This document shows, piece by piece, positions 31,936 to 42,133 of a DNA stretch of 64,000 bases (positions are counted from its first letter, which is position 1; each line of letters starts with the position of its first letter). This DNA comes from Paralvinella palmiformis. Taxonomy: Eukaryota > Annelida > Polychaeta > Terebellida > Alvinellidae. Made by a program: the position numbers and the translations under genes. Under the pieces are notes generated by a model that was given only the letters and a program-made list of their open reading frames with translations, was not told the DNA's origin and did no database searches. The stretch covers positions 62,001 through 126,000 of the forward strand of contig JAODUP010000112.1 of the NCBI GenBank assembly GCA_025642065.1, given 5' to 3'.

Positions 31936-34146
31936 GATGTAAAATAACTGCTATTTCGGCCATTATTGCTAACCGGACATTTAATAACGCTTTTAACTCG
32001 TGATTGGATAACATAAGTCGTTGTTTACCCCAAGCCCCGCCGATATCTTGATATTCTGAAACCTATTGATATTCATGCAAAATGTCGACATAGAAAAAAG
32101 GCTCACAGTAGAAATAGTATTCCTTGTGATACAGTCATCCCACCTCCTCTAGATGCTAGAGCAAGAATCATTTGAGCTCTCAAAGTAAACTCCCAAAATG
32201 GCCGACCCCGTTATCGTGGAATCATTTAAGGGGCCAGTATTACTCGTGTTTAGACGGCAATAAGCTATCAGGAAAATGTGTACGAAATAATAAAATCATT
32301 GTTTTATTTGTAATAATTTTATTTCATAAATAGTTATGGATATCATTTAAATGAATAGCTAAAATGTGTGTGAATATTATGCTCATTAGCATAACTGCAT
32401 AAATTCGAAAACAATCCTGCAAGTTTCCAGTCATAAGTGAAATAATCTTATGATAATCGTAGCAATGGAACACAATGATGATGACTACCAGTTTATTACA
32501 GACCTAGATAGTACACTGAGATAATTACTAAATAACGACTGGTGCAATGATACTCACGCTACTGATGAGCGACGATCGTAAATAATAGGACAACACTGCT
32601 TCATATAAGTGATAAAGATTTCTGCTCATTTTACATGAGATTCATTATTTCAATAACCATATAAATTACTTACTAGTACTATTTTTCTTCTCATATTTCA
32701 ATAATTGAACGACCGTAAAATGTAAAAAGAGAAAAAACAGTTCAGAAGTCATTCCATCGTTCGTTATCTTAGTCAAATAGACATTATTATTCGAACGTTA
32801 TGATACAATAATGGCAACGATTTCCGAAAGACGGTTTCTATGACGCATGCGCATAGTCTGATCCCGAGATCGGCTGCTGTTTGCGGGCAAACGACAGCAT
32901 GGACGCAGTAAACTAGCATAGAATAATAAGTGTATTGATATGTAAATTCACGATACTGGGTGATTCGCAAGACCAGATCGATTTATAGAATACTGTGCCA
33001 GTCTCATAAAAATCCATTATGTTGAATAAAGTATTTTGCTCTTGTGCATACAGGCTGTGTCAAACAAACGACAGCCTGTGGATACTCCCCGAACTACAAG
33101 CAAGCAAGTTCTTGGGCTTTTACACTTCGGGTCACCGCCGGATACAACCTAGAGCAGCGGAGGCGGAGTTTCTTGGTTTCAATATGGGCCGGATTCTTGT
33201 TCTGAACATCTCGGTTTGACCAACGATCTACTGTGTAATACAATTGGAATTCAGATAGGAAAATGCTTCTAGTGATAGATTAGTTTCTTGTTGTTCAGCA
33301 TATTCCATTATTAAAGTTGTTATTGTCGACAAAAAGTGAAAAAAATTAGAGTTAATATTTCTTTAGCGAAGTCCGCCAGTATCGGTATCGTTTGAAAATT
33401 GAAATGGCGACAAACGGGATTTATTTACACTAATGGTTCACCTAAATACACGCAAAAATGCAATATATCAATGCCTGATTATTGCTCTATCAATTAATAG
33501 TTTTGTGTAAAACAATATGTCTCCGATTTGATGAGTATTTTCGATCCAAATAGCACACTCGTTCGTTTATTAGAATTATGACATCTATTCTAACGCATTA
33601 TCACTGACTTGCGCATCTCTGAACTGTCCTGGTAAAATTATAATATTACAACTGCCAAGTCCATTTTCGATATTATTATAAATGGCCAAAGATGTGTATT
33701 GAAGAAACACTATGGGAAAGCAACTCCCTATATGTAAACTTTGGCTAAGAGTGACGGCAATCCGCTTGTATACGGGAATTCTGTTCTGCGAACTACCACA
33801 TAGAACTTCCAATTTAATCTATTTTGTTTACTAAATCAGTCTTCTTTGAATAGAAATATACTAAATATCACCTTAACTTTCATTTTCCTTTACTGATTGT
33901 TGGAATCGTGGAGTATTATCACCGGCAATGATCGCTAAATTATACAAACAAATTTCGCGTACACACTGGAAAGGAAGGGTGATCCAGATTGCGATTAAAT
34001 AGGTCGTGTTTACGACCCGATTATCGCAGTTCTAAATCCAGCCGACAGGTGTCACTAGCTTAATTGGCAAGGTCTATTAGATAGGATTTTTCGCGGAAAG
34101 TCAACATTCATCGCTTCAGACTACCGAAGCTACAAGGTCGTATAGC
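31936..34146. other. AT-rich intergenic DNA
   Basis: No gene seen. 33045-33100 (ACGACAGCCTGTGGATACTC, CCCCGAACTACAAG) is a fragment of the SINE-B 3' region. 34050-34140 (TTGGCAAGGTCTATTAG) faintly recalls SINE C. Confidence 0.5.
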
Positions 34147-34241
34147 TGGGGGGGGTGCATATAAGCAATGGTGGATGCATTATATAAGTAATGTTTCAAG
34201 CATCCTCCTTTTCAACATTATATATGCGTTTGCTTTCATTA
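34147..34241. repeat. Dispersed direct repeat, copy 1
   Basis: The segment from GCATATAAGCAATG through GGATGCATTATATAAG, CAAGCATCCTCCTTTTCAAC and GCGTTTGCTTTCATTA is repeated almost exactly at 34674-34790, about 550 bp away. Confidence 0.95.
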
Positions 34242-34673
34242 TAACGAGCAATATTAAATCAAACATCAGGAAAATATAATTATCTCAGATATGTAAGTTT
34301 CAATAAAATTATAAGTTTCTTGTTCTCACAAAATAACAGAATTATCATTGTTTAGAACAGTTTTTGTCGGAGTCGCCATCATGGTCAGTGAATATTAGTT
34401 TATCTAATAGCTGTTCTGTTAACAGATTTACAACTTTATAATCTGGCATGTTATAAGTAAAGAATGGCATATTACGAAACTACGGTTATGCATAAAATCA
34501 AATGCAAAGTTGACATGTTTTTGTTTTGGCTCAAGTCCATCGCTGTACAAAACGTAAAGAACAATAAATAAATATCTATTTACTGACCAAATATGACATC
34601 TTAATGAAAGAAAATTAACTCATCAAGTCGGTAACTGTAATATAGTGTGAACCGATTTATGCACTTCCCGATG

Positions 34674-34790
34674 GGGATGCAGTATATAAGCAATGGGGGG
34701 GGCATTATATAAGCAATGGGGGGATGCATTATATAAGTAATGTTTCAAGCATCCTCCTTTTCAACATTATATATGCGTTTGCTTTCATTA
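34674..34790. repeat. Dispersed direct repeat, copy 2
   Basis: It matches 34147-34241, with additional ATATAAGCAATGGGG units at its left end (three instead of two). Confidence 0.95.
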
Positions 34791-35174
34791 AAATGAATGC
34801 TGAAATGAGCAATTTGAATTGAATTAATCAAGAGAACTTTTATCACACGGTTCAACACAACAACTACCAATAATTTAGCATACATAGGCTAAAGCTTGTA
34901 GCGAGCGCTTTTGAATGAGACCCGCCAACCGGGGTTCCGCCAGATGGCACAATCGTCGCAGAAATCGTTTCCGAATTTTGTTTGAAATAACTGTTATTAA
35001 TACGCGATGATACATCTAGGCATTGACCTAAAATGCATCTAGGCTATATTCTCTGCACTTTCGGACTGAATGCTACGGTAATTTGGACAGTAGACCTAAA
35101 TCAAAACAAGCCAAATTTACAACACTGTCACAAATATATAACTTCGGTTTGAGCATAAAGGAACAGACCTGGGG

Positions 35175-35290
35175 TAATTGTAATAGTAATAGTAACGATT
35201 ACATTTTTCACAGTAATAGTAATGGTGAATCTCATTGTGAAAGTAATAGTAATTGTAATAGTTGATAAAGTAATAGTAATCCACTATTAC
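35175..35290. repeat. (TAATAG)n-type cryptic repeat
   Basis: Repeated GTAATAGTAATAG-like units, partly self-complementary in the right half (AAAGTAATAG... versus CTATTACTTT). Confidence 0.85.
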
Positions 35291-35609
35291 TTTGCTATTA
35301 CATTTTGTCAGACACACAATACTTTTTGCCAGATATGTCACTGCACCGTCAAATCTCACTGTCACCTGATTGGCTGCTCAATCAAATTGTCATTTATAAT
35401 ATTGTTCATTATTTATCCTGTAGCTGAGAAGCCACTCCATTTGAAACAGACTAAGCACTGTGTACTTAATCGAATCCAAGTTGATTACCATGGGCTCCCA
35501 ATTATCCCCCAATTAAGAATCTAAATCTGGCATCCCTGATTAGTGAGTGTTGGCACTGTTCATATATAAGCTTCCTAGTTTACAAGTCCACACTCACCAC
35601 TCACTATTC

Positions 35610-35970
35610 AGCTCCTGTGGCCTAGCGGTTAAGCACCCGGCACTTGGTGCCAACGGTCACAGGTTCGAACCCCGTAAGAGGTCGAAACTTTTCCAGGGAT
35701 TAATTTTTCGGCTCACTACATCGTGGGTGACTGACCACGTTAAATGGCGCGGCCGTCTCCACTGAATTATTTAAAATAAAGGGGGACGTTAAAAAAACCC
35801 TGATGACGTAAAACACTCTGGTAGTGACCATCCTCAGGGTATTTCGGCTCCATCTTTCCGTACTGCTCCCCTGTGAGTGGTGGGTGAGAGGATTTCTCAA
35901 CCACTCCAACATAGAGGCTGTGCTGACTAAGCGACAGCCTGGGGATTCTCCCCGAACAACAAAACCAACC
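35610..35970 (+). mobile_element. SINE family B, long form
   Basis: The tRNA-like head has an A box (GTGGCCTAGCGGTTAAGCAC) and B box (AGGTTCGAACCCCG). The body has GAGGTCGAAACTTTTCC, CGGCTCACTACATCGTGGG, GACCACGTTAAATGG and CCGTCTCCACTGAATTATT, then CTGCTCCCCTGTGAGTGGTG, ACTCCAACATAGAGGCTGTG and GCGACAGCCTGGGGATTCTC, ending in AACAACAAAACC. Compared with the copy at 54028 it carries about 85 extra bases at 35773-35860. Confidence 0.85.
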
Positions 35971-36419
35971 AGGTCCAAACCATATCTTACAGCTGCTATC
36001 ACTGCATTACATCTGATATACAAAAAGTATAAATCACAATGGCTAAAGTATCACATCTGAGTCATTTGGAGATGCCTACTAATACAGACGTCAACTACAA
36101 AACCATGCCTATCAGGCTCAGCCAAGACTATTTCCAACTTCACTATGCAAGGGCCAATTGGTGTATTACCTGGTATTATTGTATACACCATCTTGCTAAT
36201 CATGCTCATTCAGCCATGACAGGCATATATGGAAATTCTTCACCTATTGGGAATTTACTAGTTGTTAAGTGTAACTAGGTAAGGTCAACTGTTGGTTTAA
36301 TATGTAAATGAAGTTTTGTTTTGTATTATTTTATGACGAGAGTGACCCAGTAACATATAAAACTACTAGCATTATCATTACCAATACTACTACTAATAAT
36401 AATAATAATAGCATAAGCA

Positions 36420-36560
36420 AAAATGTAATAGTAATAGTAAGAAATGTAATAGTAATAGTAATATATTACATTCAATATCAAGTGTAGTAGTAATAGCAAT
36501 ACTCAGAAGTAATAGTAATAGCAATACTCAGAAGTAATAGTAATATATTACATTTCAACG
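36420..36560. repeat. (TAATAG)n-type cryptic repeat
   Basis: The same GTAATAGTAATAG units as at 35175, with a local AATACTCAGAAGTAATAGTA duplication. Confidence 0.85.
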
Positions 36561-36830
36561 TAATTGACCCAGATCTGATAATGAATAGCTTGATTTCTAA
36601 GTTAGGTAGACAAGATATAGTTTAACGTGAAATATGTTCCAGCCACTATTCAAAAACACGTCAGCATCAGTTAACCGAGAAATAGGTGGGGGCATCCTCA
36701 AGATGACGATTGGCCCGCACACTGAAGTGTCTTCCCTGGAAAAAGAACATTGACTGAAGTCGAACGAGAAAAAGGAGAGCTGCACGAACAAGGACGACAC
36801 CTCACAAACACCAGATACACGGAGTCTAAA

Positions 36831-36990
36831 GGGAGCCTCCGTGGTCTAACCGGTAGCGCGTTGGATCACAGATCCCTCCCACCTAAATGGGCATATCTGA
36901 ACAGTGTTTCATCTTTCACTTCGCTTTATTACCTTTGGAGGTCGCTGGCCATTTAGCCTATCGCGTGCAAACATCAATCATCTGATCATC
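36831..36990 (+). mobile_element. SINE family A copy
   Basis: Head GCCTCCGTGGTCTAACCGGT with body and a short tail. The B-box region is damaged (CCACCTAAATGGGCAT, small deletion) and the 3' part is shortened. A diverged duplication GAGTCTAAA/GAGTCCAAA flanks it (36822-36830 and 36991-36999). Confidence 0.85.
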
Positions 36991-37706
36991 GAGTCCAAAT
37001 CTTACAACAAAGTGGCATTCTAGTTGCGCCAACGTAAATTAACTACAATAATCACCGTTTGATTGGTGTTTCAATCAAAGAGAGGCTGGACAGTCCTATT
37101 CATATTGTAGTGACCAGATATGTTCACTACGTTTTGAAGTTAGGCGTCTTAGTTTTCACGCCAGTATGCCTTTGAGGCTATTTGTATTTTTTCTTGGTAG
37201 ATTTATTGCTGGTAAATAGGTTAGACCTGCGCGTACTTGATTTAACACGAGGAAGTCAACTGTAGTGGCGATTGACATGTGTTTTTCGTCAATTTAACTT
37301 CAAGTATTATTGGTCTATTAGTATGGTAAGTTCTTTAATTTCACGTCATATGTTAAGCTAAAGTAATAGTGATCCTAATTTAGGTGATGATTTATTTCAA
37401 TTAGATCAGTAAAATTAGCTGTGTATCTCTAAAGTTTCAAAGTGAAAGCGTTAGAGTGACCATAGACCATGATTGAGAGTTTCAATATTACGTCACTAGG
37501 TGATCCTATTTCGGGGATATCCTCGGGTGCAGCTATTACCAAAGTATATATTTAAGCTCTCTGCTATTACTCTCGGCCATCGACCTAAATATAAAACTAG
37601 ACCGAGCAGTCAGTAGTGTTTGAATTGGCCGCCATGACCAAACAGCTCTGATTTCCGGCAAGGGAAAAGGCAGCGTTGAGGCGGCTGCGCTTCGAGTTTT
37701 GAACCT

Positions 37707-37887
37707 ATGATTGATGTTTTACGGCCACTTTTGTGCACAAGGTAGGCTAAATGGGCGGCCGAGCGACCTCCAAACGTAATGAGACGGAGTGAAAGACGAA
37801 ACAACCTTCAGATATGCCCACGCCGGGATTCGAACACGGGTGGTATTGATCTGTGGTCCAGTACGCTACCGCTAGACCACGGAGGCG
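37707..37887 (-). mobile_element. SINE family A copy, reverse
   Basis: The reverse-complement element runs from TGATTGATGTTTTACGGCC to CTAGACCACGGAGGCG. The B box GTTCGAATCCCGGCG is intact. The (ATC)n tail is short. I found no target-site duplication. Confidence 0.9.
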
Positions 37888-39130
37888 AATACGGACATTT
37901 ATTGTGATTTGTGCATTATAATTTTGTGTGCGCAGACAATCTGTATTATTCCTCTCCTATTATATGCCATGAAATATGTAAAAGTCGTTTTATTCAAGTC
38001 CGTAGATTTAGTTTAATTGGGATCAAACGCCAGAGATAGGCCGGGGGTTGTCGTACAGGCTAAATATAATAACAGTTAAGCTTAATTTCCCGCCCAATAA
38101 AACCCCGCTTTAACAGCTATTTTAAATGTGTTCCTTATACTTACCGATGAAAAGACATCCCCTTGGTATTACTTCCACGCACAGGGCTCATGAAGCCAGC
38201 GATACAACAATAATTCACCACGTTTATAAACCTGATTTTTCCAGTCTGCCTTCCTATTTCCTCGACCGGAAGTTGGGACCTGTTTGCCATCAAATCGGCG
38301 GCCGTGTTCGGTCTAGTTTTCTTTTAGGTCAATGCTCTCGGCAATAGTTATTGCGTCACGGGATAATCCCATGCGGGACACCCATATGTTAGGCTAATTG
38401 TGTATGGCTAGTTAGACTCGGGAAACATTCTGTAATTTGTTTATGCATGTAACATTAGATATTAGCACAGTATTATTTTATGTATTTCAATTAGTCAGCT
38501 TATTTTTAGTGCTACCAGTTATTCAAGTATTAAACGAATTAATGTACGTAATGTGTTGCTGCATTGGATACAAGACATAGCGAAAAACACATGCTCTCGC
38601 GTCATTACCCATATAATCGTATGTCTGTATTTTGAATTATTTAAAACACACCTACATTATATATTTTTTGTACATGTCTTGTATCTTAATGTATTTTCTC
38701 CAGTAACGAGGGTAAAGAAATAAATTTAAATTAAATTAAAAATATATTCTAAGGATTGGATCTATCAGTACATAAATGTCCCATCATCAAAATTAGTAAT
38801 TTTTTTCTTATTAGATACTGTGTCTGAGAATCATAAACAGATCATGGAAATCCTTGCAAACCATATTAGCTATTTAGGATTAGAGCTGCTCTTCTGAATA
38901 GGTTTCTAAGGCAGAAACGCCCGGAAACTACTCTTAATGATGTAGAACATTTAGATCCACACACTCGCATTTAGGAGCATGTTTTTCTTCTTAATGAATT
39001 GAATGGGTTCGTCATAACGCATTTCGGTTTATTTATAAATATGTGCCCGTGGCGCCATCTTTGGAAGATTCTTGCAGAGGGGAGCCTTTGACCTGAAAGA
39101 AATCAGGTCAATGAGGGGGGAACATTCGCG
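37888..39130. other. Intergenic DNA upstream of TMEM64
   Basis: AT-rich with no recognised repeat. GC and CpG content rise from about 39040 towards the gene. Confidence 0.5.
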
Positions 39131-39200
39131 CGCAAAGCATGCTGGGTATATGACGTTGCACGTGGCCTTGACATTTGTGAACCCAGTTAATATGGCGACC
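39131..39200 (+). promoter_or_regulatory. Putative TMEM64 core promoter motifs
   Basis: Within 70 bp lie GCATGCTGGG (39137-39146, like the ZNF143/Staf core read in reverse), TGACGT (39151-39156, CRE half), CACGTG (39159-39164, E box) and AATATGGCG (39189-39197, YY1-like). They lie about 180-240 bp before the chosen start codon in CpG-rich DNA without an obvious TATA box. The placement is suggestive; binding is not shown. Confidence 0.4.
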
Positions 39201-39244
39201 TAGTTATTTGGTTTCGCTTGAAGTGATCGGAACTCAGCGCAGCT

Positions 39245-39262
39245 ATGACGAATTATGTATAG
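39245..39262 (+). other. Upstream ORF in TMEM64 5' leader
   Basis: A six-codon frame, ATG ACG AAT TAT GTA TAG. It overlaps the possible upstream in-frame start at 39255 in another frame. If transcribed, it would reduce use of the 39255 ATG and favour re-initiation at 39378. Confidence 0.4.
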
Positions 39263-39377
39263 CTATCGTCCCGAATATGAGCCATTTTTTTTGGTGAACA
39301 CGCATCGGGTTGATCGTCGGCTTTGGGTTGCTTCGACCGACGGTGGGCACTGGCACTCGCGGCGCTCATCATCAGTC

Positions 39378-40076
39378 ATGGATCATTTGAGACGGTTCGT
39401 GAACGAGAATTTCTTTTTTCGAATTGATGGGGTGGATTCCGACGACGATTTGGAAAAGTTAGTGATCGATGGCGGCGGTGGGCTGCATTCAGCGGACGAG
39501 AAGCAGAAAGGCGAAGCGGAGAACTATGCCTACAGCGGTACGCCGACGCTGGCCGAGGAGTGCTCGGGTGGGGTCGGCCAGGATCTGGGAAAGATGCAAA
39601 TCGTCGAAACAAACCAGGAGCCGACCCAGCTGAGCTGCCTCAGCATCTCCGTTTACTCGGCGGTGGTGATCGCGATGGTGTGCATCTTCCTCTTCATCGG
39701 GCGAGATTACGTCAAGTTCATCCTCTTCTCGCTGCAGGAGGCCGATTTCTGGATCAGCCTCCTGGTGTTCGCGCTCCTGTTTACCATCGTAGCCTTTCCC
39801 ATGACGTGGGGCTACATACTGCTAAACATCGCCGCCGGCTACCTTTACGGGTTGTTGTTAGGTCTAGTCATTGTGATATCGTGTGCCTTAATCGGTCTGT
39901 TCATCGCCCACTGCGTCATAAGGCGATTCCTTCGAAACTTTGTCCTGGCCAAGTTCACGAACAAAAGTTTTGTGGCCATCATGAACGTGGTGGACCATAG
40001 TAGTATTGGATTTAAAGTGGTAGTCTGGGCCAGACTTACGCCCATACCTTTTGGTCTTCAGAACGCCCTCTTCGCT
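39378..40076 (+). CDS. TMEM64: TMEM64 exon 1
   Basis: It encodes residues 1-233: an acidic, poorly conserved N-terminus, the first membrane helix and most of the VTT core, ending in NALFA before the donor GTAAGT at 40077. Starting at the in-frame ATG 39255 would add 41 residues (SYRPEYEPFF...). Confidence 0.95.
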
Positions 40077-41941
40077 GTAAGTATATTTGTTGATTCAAAA
40101 ACAAAATGAACCAGCCCATTATCACTAATAAAGGCTTATTTATTAGACATATACAAGTCATTTAGTCAAGCTTTGTGCCATTGTATTTGTAGGGTCTTGA
40201 GACATATCAATATGTGACCCTGTTTTTGTTGTTGTCCACCTCCTACTTCATTTCTGAGCAAAACTGCTGCTTCTATTAGGGCACGTGCTTCTGTTGGGAT
40301 ATATGGAGTATTTGAATGTGTGCATAATAACGTTCATAAAGAAGGCCAGTTTGTATCAGTTTTCATTAACTTATTAATATTATTGACCCTTACATGGACT
40401 TATATAATAATGATATAGTAACACAGACATCATGAGACATTACCAGATAATAGTTTAAGTGTTAAGATATCAAGTGCAGAATTTACAGCATGCTTTGATT
40501 GTAATTCAGTGGATGTGTATGAATCTAGTTGCAAGAAATGGGCATTATACAGGTGATCAAATTCCCAGCATATCACTCTAATTCCATTATTTTCCTGGTA
40601 ATCAACAGTGATTCCCGGAACAAACCTGAACAAATTAAAACGGAGTTGAACTAGTAAAACCTGGATCTAACTCCTGAGCTGCCAAACCCTAAAAGTCCGT
40701 TATCTCTTGGATATTTGGAATCCATTCTTAACATTCGTATGTTCAGGTTTGATTGATTCGGATTCCAGCTGCAGTGTTTTGTTGGTTTTACTTTATAGCA
40801 ACTTTGAATTGCTCCTTGTATCATGGGCAGTCTGTTAAATTAATTTGATTAGCTGTATTATTTATTTACTTTAACTACATAGCTTACCAACTGATATCAG
40901 AACCTGTACCGGTCAACGGGGCTGATGTAATTTGAATCATATGAAACACGCCAGATTTTAGACAAATGTCACAAATCCAAATGCTTATTTCAGTGTAATT
41001 TATTTTAAAAAGATAAATCAATCTGTGTCCTTGTGCCAATCTCCTTAGTTAATATGTCACAAATCCAAATGTTTATTTCAGTGTAATTTATTTTAAAAAG
41101 ATAAATCAATCTGTGTCCTTGTGCCAATCTCCTTAGTTAATAATATAATCATTTTTGTGTTGATTTTGGCACTCCTATGGTACAGTCATCAGTTGCAGAG
41201 CGTACTACAAATGGTGTATTATATTAATTATTAACAAGGAAATTAATTTGGGGGGGGGCACTTTTAAGAAGATCCGAGTGTGAACGTTCTGAAATTACGA
41301 ACTCTGAGACAAGTGGATGATGTTCAAAGTGAAAAATGTAGCATTTTTTATAAACACAACATGACCTAATGGTCATCCAGATAGACTGCCCTTTGAATTT
41401 TCGGGCCGTCAACGTAAATGTGTTGCCGTCCATTTGGATGGCAGTTCTCAAACACTGTGAACACGGACCACCAATTCTGAGTTCAAATTACAGTGATACC
41501 TGCATCCATGTGATGTTTCATCTGATTGGCTCTTTTCTACAGTACGCTCAGCAATATTGTAGATCATCAGATGTGACTAGTATCATGGATAAACAAAGCA
41601 TTCATTCACCCAATCCCATTCTTCTCCTGTTAGTTATAATCAAACGGCATTTGTTCATTGTTTAAATAGACCATCATTATGTGTCCAGTTCATCATCCTA
41701 ACTAACTGTTGTCATAGTAATATTGGATGATCCAGCAGCTAGCATCATTATCTAGCTATGTTATTGTTGTATAACTGTATTGAGCAGATCCGGTATGGGT
41801 AGGACGTTCTTAGAATGAATGAATGAATGAATGAATGAATTATTTCCAAACTCTACAATATTACCATTACAACAATAGTTATGTACTACATACAAATATA
41901 TATCATTTAAGATTGTAATTACAGTAATGGATAAGAAAAGT

Positions 41942-41981
<40 letters not shown>

Positions 41982-42025
41982 CACACATATATATATATAT
42001 ATATATATATCACACACACACACAA

Positions 42026-42070
<45 letters not shown>

Positions 42071-42095
42071 AATATATACATATATATATATATAT

Positions 42096-42133
<38 letters not shown>

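Noticed and set aside
35610..35690. Candidate tRNA gene (good A and B boxes)
   Set aside because: No complementary acceptor stem or terminator follows, and the same head occurs with the same 3' body at 54028-54307, so it is a SINE.
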